Positions 56,810 through 64,000 of a DNA stretch of 64,000 nt are shown here, piece by piece. This DNA is from Nocardiopsis sp. NRRL B-16309. Its GTDB lineage: Bacteria; Actinomycetota; Actinomycetes; Streptosporangiales; Streptosporangiaceae. The notes beneath the pieces are model-generated. The model was not told where the DNA came from. It was given only the letters and a program-made list of their open reading frames with translations, and made no database searches. The position numbers and the translations under genes are program-made. Location of the stretch: positions 56,538 through 120,537 of the forward strand of contig NZ_LGEC01000075.1 in NCBI RefSeq assembly GCF_001279585.1. The letters run 5' to 3'. Within the stretch, counting starts at the first letter, position 1. Each line of letters opens with the position of its first letter.

Positions 56810-58249
56810 TCAGGCCTCGACCTCGGAGCGGTCACCGCCCCAGAGGGTGTGGAACGAGCCCTCCCGGTCGGTGCGCCGGTAGGTGTGGGCGCCGAAGAAG
56901 TCCCGCTGGCCCTGGACGAGCGCGGCGGGCAGGCGCTCGGCGCGCAGCGAGTCGTAGTAGGCCAGCGCGGCGGCGAAGCCCGGAGCGGGCACGCCCTGGC
57001 GGGTGGCCGCCACCATGACCTCGCGCCAGTCGTCCTGGGCCTCGGCGACCTCACGGGCGAACGTGGCGTCCGAGAGCAGGCTCGGCAGGTCGGGGCGGGT
57101 GTCGTAGGCGGCGCGGATGCGGTCCAGGAACGCGGCCCGGATGATGCAGCCGCCGCGCCACAGGGCGGCGACCGCGCCCGGGTCGATGCCCCAGCCGTAC
57201 TCCTCGCCGCCCGCGGTTATCTCGTGGAAGCCCTGGGTGTAGGACATGATCTTGGAGGCGTAGAGCGCCTGCTCGACGCGGTCGGCGAAGGCGGCGGCCT
57301 CCTCCTCCGACAGCGCCTTGGGAACGGGCCCCTCCAGCGACCGCGACGCCTCGCGCAGCGGCACGTGCCCCGACAGGGAGCGGGCGAAGACCGCCTCGGC
57401 GATACCGGAGACCGGGACGCCCAGGTCGAGCGCGGTCTGCACCGTCCAGCGGCCGGTGCCCTTCTGCTCGGCGGCGTCGGCGACCACGTCCACGAACGGC
57501 TGCCCGGTGCGCTCGTCCACGTGCGCGAGCACCTCGGCGGTGATCTCGATCAGGTAGGAGTCCAGCCGGCCGGTGTTCCAGGTGCGGAAGATGTCGGAGA
57601 TCCGGCCCGGGGTGTAGCCCGCCACGTCGCGCAGCAGCTGGTAGGCCTCGCCGATCAGCTGCATGTCGGCGTACTCGATGCCGTTGTGCACCATCTTGAC
57701 GAAGTGGCCCGCGCCGTCGGGGCCCACGTGGGACACGCACGGGGTGCCGTCCTCGGCCTTGGCCGCGATCCGCTCCAGGATGGGGCCGAGCACGGCGTAG
57801 GACTCCGCCGAGCCGCCCGGCATGATGCTGGGCCCGTGCAGGGCGCCCTCCTCGCCGCCGGAGATGCCGGTGCCGACGAAGTGCAGGCCCTGTTCGCGCA
57901 GCCGGCGCTCCCGGCGGCGGGTGTCGGCGAAGTGCGCGTTGCCGCCGTCGATGATCATGTCGCCGGACTCCAGCAGGGGCGCGAACTCGTCGATGACGGC
58001 GTCGGTGGGCTCCCCGGCCTTGACCATGACCACCAGTCGCCGCGGGCGCTCCAGCGCGGCGACGAAGTCCTCGGCCGTGCGGGCCGCGACGAAGTCGCCC
58101 TCCTCGCCGAACTCCGCGACCAGGGCGTCGGTCCGGGCCGCGGTGCGGTTGTGGACCGCGACGGTGAAGCCGTTCCGGGCCAGGTTGCGGGCGAGGTTGC
58201 GACCCATGACCGCGAGGCCGGTGACACCGATCTGCGCTTGCGTGCTCAT
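56810..58249 (-). CDS. gnd: 6-phosphogluconate dehydrogenase (decarboxylating)
   Basis: This 479-residue NADP-type enzyme of the pentose phosphate pathway converts 6-phosphogluconate to ribulose 5-phosphate. It shows GLAVMGRNLARNLARNGFTV, IIDGGNAHFADTRRR, the HFVKMVHNGIEYADMQ active-site segment and KGTGRWTVQTALDLGVP. Length matches the dimeric enteric-type form. It is convergent with the HAD gene. Confidence 0.95.
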   Translation of the reverse strand: MSTQAQIGVTGLAVMGRNLARNLARNGFTVAVHNRTAARTDALVAEFGEEGDFVAARTAEDFVAALERPRRLVVMVKAGEPTDAVIDEFAPLLESGDMIIDGGNAHFADTRRRERRLREQGLHFVGTGISGGEEGALHGPSIMPGGSAESYAVLGPILERIAAKAEDGTPCVSHVGPDGAGHFVKMVHNGIEYADMQLIGEAYQLLRDVAGYTPGRISDIFRTWNTGRLDSYLIEITAEVLAHVDERTGQPFVDVVADAAEQKGTGRWTVQTALDLGVPVSGIAEAVFARSLSGHVPLREASRSLEGPVPKALSEEEAAAFADRVEQALYASKIMSYTQGFHEITAGGEEYGWGIDPGAVAALWRGGCIIRAAFLDRIRAAYDTRPDLPSLLSDATFAREVAEAQDDWREVMVAATRQGVPAPGFAAALAYYDSLRAERLPAALVQGQRDFFGAHTYRRTDREGSFHTLWGGDRSEVEA

Positions 58250-58525
58250 CTGCGTGACTCCTGAGTGGCTGTAGGGGGACCCTGCCGATCACACTAGGGC
58301 GGAGGCCGCCGCTGTGGTCCGCTGGAGGGCCGCGCGTCGCCGTCCACGCGTGTCCGGTACCTCACAGCCGTCGGGCGGAGCCCTGTGAGGGCGCGTGGGC
58401 CGCGGGTAGCGTGGGGACGAGGGGGAGACCGGGCGAGGGCTCCGGGAGCGAGGCGCCGGGCCAGGGGGCTCGCCCTAAGGGATCGTCCTGATGTGCGGAG
58501 CGGCGCCGGATGGGAGACTGGTGCC

Positions 58526-59032
58526 ATGCCTGACGACCTCACAGCAACCGCCGGCCTTTCCCTGGGAGCCGCCCTCACCATCGTGGGGCTGCTCATCACC
58601 TTCTTCGTCTGGCGCCGCAAGGGCGCCGCCTCGGGTCTGCGCGGTGTGGCGTGGTCCCTGCTTCCGCTGGCCGCGGGCCTGCTCGGGCTGATGAACGCCA
58701 TCTGGCAGTTCGTCCTCAGTCTCGTGGGCATCGTGGCCGGGCTGGTGTTCAACCCGCTGGTCTGGGCGGGTGCGGCCATGGTGGGGGTCTCGGTGGTCCT
58801 CTACGTGGTCTCGGGATTCATGCGCGTGCGCGGTGTGGGCACCGCCCCGCGCGGGGCGGCCGAGAACGGCGAGGGGGGCGCGAAGGCCGCAGGCGGAGCG
58901 AAGTCCGCCGGACCGGCCGCGGCACCCGCGGGACAGGTCGGCTCGAAGGAGCCGCCGAAGCAGTCCGGCGGCGACGACCTCTCCGACCTGGGCGACATCG
59001 AGGACCTGCTACGCAAGAGGGGTATCGAGTAG
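58526..59032 (+). CDS. Hypothetical membrane protein with acidic/basic tail
   Basis: This 168-residue protein has three to four hydrophobic helices (ALTIVGLLITFFVW, LLPLAAGLLGLMNAIW, FVLSLVGIVAGLVF, VGVSVVLYVVSGF). A Gly/Ala/Lys-rich cytoplasmic tail ends in LSDLGDIEDLLRKRGIE. GGGAG precedes the ATG. The function is unknown. Confidence 0.65.
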   Translation: MPDDLTATAGLSLGAALTIVGLLITFFVWRRKGAASGLRGVAWSLLPLAAGLLGLMNAIWQFVLSLVGIVAGLVFNPLVWAGAAMVGVSVVLYVVSGFMRVRGVGTAPRGAAENGEGGAKAAGGAKSAGPAAAPAGQVGSKEPPKQSGGDDLSDLGDIEDLLRKRGIE

Positions 59033-59158
59033 GTGTGTCTCCGGCGCCCTCGCACGCTCGGGCGTGTGCTCGGGGCAGGGCGGGCGGCCCACCCCGCACT
59101 CCGGCGCCCGGAGAAGGCTGATATGTCACTCTGAGTGACGGTGATGGTACCTCCGATG

Positions 59159-59184
59159 GACCCGGCTACGGCCGGGTCTTCTTT
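59159..59184 (+). terminator. Intrinsic terminator
   Basis: Perfect 8-bp stem GACCCGGC/GCCGGGTC with TACG loop (59159-59178), followed by TTCTTT. It is one of the clearest intrinsic terminators in this window. Confidence 0.8.
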
Positions 59185-59216
59185 GTGTGGAGGGCCGGTA
59201 ACGAACGCCCTCCACG

Positions 59217-59237
59217 GCCATAGCACCTGCCATAGCA
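59217..59237. repeat. GCCATAGCA direct repeats
   Basis: GCCATAGCA occurs at 59217-59225 and again at 59229-59237, 12 bp apart, upstream of the opp operon. GCCATA recurs in the dyad at 59372. Confidence 0.6.
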
Positions 59238-59337
59238 TCCGGCTTTCGTGGACAAGTCGTCATGTCACCGGACGTATGGTGACGGACGCGACCTTCGGTA
59301 CATCCGACCAGGTCAGCTCGGTCGTGGGATGAATGCG

Positions 59338-59380
59338 AAGTATGGCCTACTTGGTGGATTATGAGTTTTTTGCCATACTT
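59338..59380 (+). promoter_or_regulatory. opp promoter within a 9-bp dyad
   Basis: AAGTATGGC (59338-59346) and GCCATACTT (59372-59380) form perfect inverted arms. Between and into the right arm lie -35-like TTGGTG (59351) and -10-like CATACT (59374) at 17-bp spacing. A regulator bound at both arms would control this promoter. Confidence 0.5.
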
Positions 59381-59407
59381 TGTCACGATTTAGCTACATG
59401 GCCGGAA

Positions 59408-59428
59408 ATTGGACGATAGGTGTCCAAT
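59408..59428. promoter_or_regulatory. Operator-like dyad
   Basis: ATTGGAC (59408-59414) and GTCCAAT (59422-59428) are perfect 7-bp arms, ~40 bp downstream of the presumed -10. It could be an operator or leader hairpin. Confidence 0.4.
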
Positions 59429-59700
59429 CCGCGAGTAGGTTGGTCGCTGTGTAACAGCCCGGGCGTTCAGGCGGCGGGATGTGCCCAACACCTCAGGGTG
59501 AGTCCGGGCACACCGCTCAGCCGGAACCGGCGGCGGCGGACCACCTTCCCGCCCCCGCCGACCTGACGCCTATGCCAGCCAGCGCCGAGACCCGGCAGGC
59601 TCCCACCGTGAGTCCCCTCAAGGGGCACGCCCTCCAGGGCTCATGCGCGGGTTCCCGCCCTCCTCTCGGCCGAAGCGTATGAGTGGAGAGTGGTGGCCTG

Positions 59701-60762
59701 ATGAGCGCGCCCTCGCATGCCCCCGAATCGGCGGATCCGCCCGCGAGCGACGTCGAGGACTCCGGCGCGAAGCCCGCGAGCGGGCACGGCGACTCGGACA
59801 ACCGGTCACTGCGCCAGATCGCCTGGCAGCGGCTCAAGCGCGACAAGGTCGCCATGGTCTCCGGCGTGGTCGTGGCCCTGCTCATCCTGGCCGCGGCGCT
59901 CGCGCCGCTGCTGGTCAAGTGGTTCGGCTACCCGCCCACCGAGTACCACCAGGACCTCATCGACGCGGGGACCCGGCTGCCCTACAAGGACCCGGAGAAC
60001 CCCACCGACCCGGTCACCGGCTTCCCGGTCACCGACCCGTGGGGCGGCATCAGCGCCGACCACTGGCTGGGCGTCGAGCCCACCACCGGGCGCGACCTCT
60101 TCAGCCGCCTGCTCTACGGAGCGCAGATCTCCCTGCTGGTCGCCTTCCTGTCCACGCTGCTGTGCGTGGCCATCGGCACCGTCATGGGCATCATCGCCGG
60201 ATACAAGGGCGGCTGGGTCGACACCGTCATCAGCAGGGCCATGGACATCTTCCTGGCCTTCCCGCTCATGCTGTTCGCCATCGCGCTCGTGGGCGTCATC
60301 CCCGACGGCATGCTGGGCCTCACCGGCAACGGGCTGCGCGTCGGCGTCATCGTCTTCATCATCGGGTTCTTCAACTGGCCCTACATCGCCCGCATCGTCC
60401 GCGGACAGACGCTCTCCCTGCGCGAGCGCGAGTTCGTCGAGGCGGCCCGCAGCCTGGGCGCCAGCAACCGGCACATCCTGGTCAAGGAGATCCTGCCGAA
60501 CCTGGTCACGCCGATCATCGTGTACTCCACGCTGCTCATCCCCACCAACATCCTGTTCGAGGCGGCGCTGAGCTTCCTCGGTGTGGGCATCAACCCGCCC
60601 ACTCCGAGCTGGGGAAAGATGCTGTCCGAGGCGATCCCGTTCTACCAGAACGGCCCGTACTTCATCGTCTTCCCCGGCCTCGCCATCTTCATCACCGTGC
60701 TGGCCTTCAACCTCTTCGGTGACGGCCTCCGCGACGCCTTCGACCCCAAGACCTCGGACTGA
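59701..60762 (+). CDS. Oligopeptide/dipeptide ABC permease (OppC/DppC type)
   Basis: This ~353-residue inner-membrane permease starts with a hydrophilic N-terminus and a family-typical LKRDKVAMVSG lead. It shows six hydrophobic segments and the EAARSLGASNRHILVKEILP coupling motif for the ATPase. ATG 59701 was chosen over GTG 59683. It is first in an operon ahead of the binding protein. Confidence 0.9.
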   Translation: MSAPSHAPESADPPASDVEDSGAKPASGHGDSDNRSLRQIAWQRLKRDKVAMVSGVVVALLILAAALAPLLVKWFGYPPTEYHQDLIDAGTRLPYKDPENPTDPVTGFPVTDPWGGISADHWLGVEPTTGRDLFSRLLYGAQISLLVAFLSTLLCVAIGTVMGIIAGYKGGWVDTVISRAMDIFLAFPLMLFAIALVGVIPDGMLGLTGNGLRVGVIVFIIGFFNWPYIARIVRGQTLSLREREFVEAARSLGASNRHILVKEILPNLVTPIIVYSTLLIPTNILFEAALSFLGVGINPPTPSWGKMLSEAIPFYQNGPYFIVFPGLAIFITVLAFNLFGDGLRDAFDPKTSD

Positions 60763-60863
60763 CCCACGTCGGCACGGGGCGGGGCGCTCGCCCATCCCCG
60801 AACGGACGCGGATCAACTCGCGGGTCCACTCATCCCCATCAGGTTCGGTAGAGAGGTACTCCC

Positions 60864-62618
60864 TTGAGGAAACGCACCCTCGGCTTCGTCGCGCTCGGCG
60901 CGGCCGCATCCATCTTCCTGGCCGCCTGCGGCGGCGGTGACAGCGCCGACGGCGGCGGCAGCGCCGACGGCGCCGGCTTCAACCTCGCCGAGACGGAGAT
61001 CGTCAACGCCTCGGACGCCACCGGCGGCACCCTGCGCTACGCGATGGCGCAGGACTGGGACTCCGTCGACCCCGGCAACACCTACTACGGGTTCAGCTGG
61101 AACTTCTCGCGCTACTACGCGCGCACCCTGCTCAGCTACAACAACGAGCCGGGCGAGAACGCCACCGACCTGGTCCCGGACACGGCCGCGGGCATGCCCG
61201 AGCCCAACGAGAACTTCACCGAGTGGACCGTGCAGATCCAGGAGGGCCTCAAGTACGAGGACGGCTCCGAGATCACGGCCGAGGACATCAAGTACGGCAT
61301 CATCCGCGGTGACTTCAACGGCGGCACGCTGGCCAACGGCCCGAGCTACTTCGCCCAGAAGCTCGACGCGGACCCGGAGTTCAACGTCTTCGAGTCCTCG
61401 GACCCGCTCGGCGAGTTCGACGCCATCGAGACCCCGGACGACCACACCCTGGTCTTCAAGCTCAAGGAGAGCTTCTCGGAGTTCCCCAACATCCTGATCA
61501 TGCCGCAGACGGCCCCCGTGCCGGTCGACGCGGACCGCGGTGAGCTCTACCAGCAGAAGGTCGTCTCCTCGGGCCCCTACAAGTTCGACGGCGAGTACGA
61601 GCCGGGCGTGGGCCTCAAGCTCGAGCGCAACGAGCACTGGGACCCCGAGACCGACACGCTCCGTTCCGCGCTGCCCGACAACATCGAGGTCACGCTCGGA
61701 CTCAGCCAGGACGAGGTCGACGAGCGCCTGATCAACGGCGACATCGACGTCGACCTGGGCGGCACCGGTGTGGGCCCGGCCATGCACAGCCGCCTGGCCG
61801 GCGACGAGTCCGCGCGTCCCAACATGGACAACCTGTACTCGGGCGCGCTGCGCTACGTGAACATCCACACGCCGGTGATCGACAACGTCGCCTGCCGCCA
61901 GGCGATCATGTACGCGGCCGACCGCGACAGCATGCACCGCGCCTGGGGCGGCGAGCTGGGCGGCGACATCGCCACCAACCTGCTGCCGCCGGCCCTGCCC
62001 GGCTCGGACCCGGAGAGCGACCTGTACCCCTCCGAGGACAACAAGGGCGACCTGGAGTCCGCGGAGGCCAAGCTGGAGGAGTGCGGCGAGGAGGACGGCT
62101 TCGAGACCGTCATCGCCGCCCGCGAGGGTCGCGAGAAGGACGTGCAGACCGCCGAGGCGCTGCAGGAGTCCCTGAGCCGCGTCGGCATCGAGGCCACCAT
62201 CGAGCTCTACCCGGCCGGTGACTTCTACGGGCAGTACGCCGGTTCCCGTGACTTCGTCCGTGAGAACAACATCGGTCTGAGCGTCTCCGGCTGGATCCCC
62301 GACTGGGCCACCGGCTACGGCTTCGCCCAGCCGATCACCGACGGCGCCGCCATCGTCGAGACCGGCAACTACAACATGGCCGAGATCGACGACCCGGAGA
62401 TCAACGAGCTCTGGGCCGAGTCCATGCGGACCGAGGACCCGGACGAGCGCGCCTCGATCTACAACCAGATCGACACGCTGGTGATGGAGCAGGCCGCCAT
62501 CCTGCCCGTGGTCTTCGACCGCCAGATGTACTACCGCTCCACCGAGCTGACCAACGTCTACTTCCAGCCCGGCTACGCCATGTACGACTACATGGCCCTG
62601 GGTGTCGACCGCGGTTAG
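60864..62618 (+). CDS. Family 5 peptide-binding lipoprotein (OppA type)
   Basis: This 584-residue extracellular binding protein starts with TTG (AGAGG 8 nt upstream). The signal ends in LAAC with lipid Cys22, followed by a Gly/Asp-rich linker. SBP_bac_5 features include LRYAMAQDWDSVDPGNTYYG and VACRQAIMYAADRDSM. It probably binds oligopeptides; the ligand is not readable. Confidence 0.9.
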   Translation: MRKRTLGFVALGAAASIFLAACGGGDSADGGGSADGAGFNLAETEIVNASDATGGTLRYAMAQDWDSVDPGNTYYGFSWNFSRYYARTLLSYNNEPGENATDLVPDTAAGMPEPNENFTEWTVQIQEGLKYEDGSEITAEDIKYGIIRGDFNGGTLANGPSYFAQKLDADPEFNVFESSDPLGEFDAIETPDDHTLVFKLKESFSEFPNILIMPQTAPVPVDADRGELYQQKVVSSGPYKFDGEYEPGVGLKLERNEHWDPETDTLRSALPDNIEVTLGLSQDEVDERLINGDIDVDLGGTGVGPAMHSRLAGDESARPNMDNLYSGALRYVNIHTPVIDNVACRQAIMYAADRDSMHRAWGGELGGDIATNLLPPALPGSDPESDLYPSEDNKGDLESAEAKLEECGEEDGFETVIAAREGREKDVQTAEALQESLSRVGIEATIELYPAGDFYGQYAGSRDFVRENNIGLSVSGWIPDWATGYGFAQPITDGAAIVETGNYNMAEIDDPEINELWAESMRTEDPDERASIYNQIDTLVMEQAAILPVVFDRQMYYRSTELTNVYFQPGYAMYDYMALGVDRG

Positions 62619-62661
62619 TCCCACCGGCCACGTTCCGAACTAGTACGACAAGGCAGGTGAA

Positions 62662-62702
62662 GGCGGCGGGGGATCCACGGCCCCGTGGACACCCCCGCCG
62701 CC
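62662..62702 (+). other. Intercistronic hairpin before oppB
   Basis: Outer 11-bp arms (GGCGGCGGGGG at 62662-62672 and its complement at 62692-62702) enclose an inner 7-bp stem (TCCACGG/CCGTGGA). It lies 8 nt before the permease ATG and covers where a ribosome-binding site would be. Confidence 0.6.
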
Positions 62703-62709
62703 GACCGCG

Positions 62710-63723
62710 ATGCTGACCTACATTCTTCGCCGCCTGGGCGCGGGCGTGCTGCTGCTCGCCATCGTGACGATGGTGACCTTCTGGATCTTCTTCGTCCTGC
62801 CCAAGTGGGCCGGTCTGACCCCTCATGGCATGGCCGCCATGTACGTGGGCAAGGCCCCCACCCCGGCCGCGCTCGATGCCACGGTGGAACGGCTCGGCCT
62901 GGACCAGCCGATCGCCGTCCAGTTCTACAACTTCGTCAAGGACCTGCTCTTCGGCGCCGAGTTCACCTTCGGTCGCGAGACCATCGAGTGCGCGGCACCG
63001 TGCCTGGGCTACTCCTTCACCACGAACACCCCGGTCCTGGAGCAGATCGTCAGCCGGCTCCCGGTCACGATGTCCCTGGCCGCCGGCGCGGCGGTCATGT
63101 GGGTCGTCGGCGGCGTCGCGGTCGGGGTCCTGTCGGCCGTCAAGAAGGGCAGCGTCTTCGACCGGATCGCCATGTCCCTGGCGCTGGTCGGCGTGTCCCT
63201 GCCGATCTACTTCACCGGTCTGCTGTCCCTGGCCTTCCTGGTGCACAGCACCAACCTCTTCCCGGTCCCGCGCTACGTGCCCCTCAGCGAGGACCCCATC
63301 AGCTGGTTCCAGGTCATGTTCCTGCCCTGGGTGACCCTGGCCTTCCTGCACGCCGCGCAGTACGCCCGGCAGACCCGCGCGGGAATGCTGGAGACACTGG
63401 GCGAGGACTACATCCGTACCGCCCGGGCCAAGGGCCTGAGCGAGCGCCGGGTCATCCTCAAGCACGCGCTGCGCCCGACGCTCACGCCGATCGTGACGAT
63501 CTTCGGCCTGGACATCGGCCTGGTCCTGGGCGGTGCCATCCTGACCGAGACCACGTTCTCGCTCAACGGCATCGGCAAGTTCGCGATCGACGCCATCGTG
63601 TCCAAGGACCTTCCCGTCATCATCGGCGTCACCCTGATGGGCGCGTTCTTCATCGTGCTCTGCAACCTGGTCGTCGACCTCCTCTACCCGATCGTCGACC
63701 CGCGGGTGCGGATCGCGGGCTAG
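62710..63723 (+). CDS. Oligopeptide/dipeptide ABC permease (OppB/DppB type)
   Basis: This 337-residue permease starts MLTYILRRLGAGVLLLAIVT, typical of OppB/DppB. It has six helices and the ARAKGLSERRVILKHALRP coupling loop. A periplasmic insertion with two Cys (IECAAPCLGYSF) is present. No ribosome-binding site is visible after the hairpin. Confidence 0.9.
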   Translation: MLTYILRRLGAGVLLLAIVTMVTFWIFFVLPKWAGLTPHGMAAMYVGKAPTPAALDATVERLGLDQPIAVQFYNFVKDLLFGAEFTFGRETIECAAPCLGYSFTTNTPVLEQIVSRLPVTMSLAAGAAVMWVVGGVAVGVLSAVKKGSVFDRIAMSLALVGVSLPIYFTGLLSLAFLVHSTNLFPVPRYVPLSEDPISWFQVMFLPWVTLAFLHAAQYARQTRAGMLETLGEDYIRTARAKGLSERRVILKHALRPTLTPIVTIFGLDIGLVLGGAILTETTFSLNGIGKFAIDAIVSKDLPVIIGVTLMGAFFIVLCNLVVDLLYPIVDPRVRIAG

Positions 63724-63819
63724 CCGCGACAGCGGCCGGCCCCACCGCCCCAGCCCACTCGTCGCCCATCACGACCCTCAACGGACGCCTCCGGCGCAGC
63801 ACTATCAAAGGAATCTGAC

Positions 63820-64000
63820 ATGGCCTCGACCGAGCCCGTCGTCCGGGTGGACGACCTGCGGGTGACGTTCCCGACCATGGACGGCGACGTCCACGCGGTG
63901 AACGGGTTGTCCTTCGAGGTGCCGGCGGGCGGCGCCCTCGGCATCGTGGGCGAGTCGGGCTCGGGCAAGAGCGTGACCTCGCTGGCCTTGATGGGTCTGC
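63820..64000 (+). CDS. Oligopeptide ABC ATPase (DppD type), partial
   Basis: The gene starts at ATG 63820 with AAAGGAA upstream and runs off the window end. Visible: EPVVRVDDLRVTFPTMDG, VNGLSFEVPAGGALGIVG and Walker A GESGSGKS. It is the fourth gene of the peptide ABC operon. Confidence 0.88.
   Translation, partial: MASTEPVVRVDDLRVTFPTMDGDVHAVNGLSFEVPAGGALGIVGESGSGKSVTSLALMGL

Larger units (their letters stand above)
59033..59700. other. Long regulatory gap before the opp operon
   Basis: This ~668-bp gap contains a GTCACT/AGTGAC hairpin (59125-59139), a clear terminator (59159-59184), GCCATA-type repeats, a promoter inside a large dyad, and a 21-bp dyad (59408-59428). I see no supported gene. 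Confidence 0.6.

Noticed and set aside
59479..59682. 67-codon open frame upstream of the opp operon
   Set aside because: No ribosome-binding site, no recognisable domain, lies in a regulatory gap.

Overview
The window is very GC-rich with strong third-position GC bias. It carries actinomycete markers: a mycothiol ligase (MshC), a DUF397 protein, a HelY-type helicase, and sites resembling IdeR/DmdR and CebR boxes. I infer an actinomycete chromosome, most like Nocardiopsis or a related Streptosporangiales genus. I see no rRNA or tRNA gene, CRISPR array, integrase or intact insertion sequence. The window ends inside an ABC ATPase gene.

Layout. 0-4.4 kb: DUF397 protein, lipid kinase, HelY helicase. 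4.5-12.2 kb: a fructan/fructose locus with a LacI-type regulator and secreted GH32 levanase on the minus strand, and FrcBCA-like transporter plus PfkB sugar kinase on the plus strand. Two near-identical CG-centred 12-mers lie in the divergent gap. 12.4-14.3 kb: panD, then a small gene whose 3' end is duplicated around a 1.04-kb lower-GC cassette holding a frameshifted two-gene unit. 14.3-20.8 kb: MFS transporter, proline/glutamine-rich membrane protein, FhuF-like ferric reductase under an iron box, and DrrAB-like exporter divergent from a TetR gene.

20.9-24.7 kb is the most interesting block: a prolyl-oligopeptidase, an unlisted 35-residue acidic peptide gene with a good ribosome-binding site, a strong hairpin, and a JmjC/cupin oxygenase ending in a winged-helix-like domain. 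I read it as a candidate ribosomal-peptide (RiPP) cluster with no enzyme of the common RiPP classes in sight.

24.9-43 kb: MsiK-type sugar ATPase, Lnt, FxsA, a TetR/flavodoxin/nitronate-monooxygenase unit with paired operators, SpoIIE-type phosphatase, Bcr-type MFS, CtpE-like P-type ATPase, TANGO2/NRDE protein, hydrolase/TetR pair, and mshC. 43.3-51 kb holds accessory genes: an RCK membrane protein, C45 acyltransferase, a CBM2 esterase behind a CebR-like box, an F420-type reductase, a HEAT-like protein, a truncated ABATE protein and a HhH-GPD glycosylase. 51-59 kb: PAC2 protein, metH, HAD phosphatase, gnd and a membrane protein. 59.7-64 kb: an oligopeptide ABC operon in the unusual order permease C, binding protein, permease B, ATPase.
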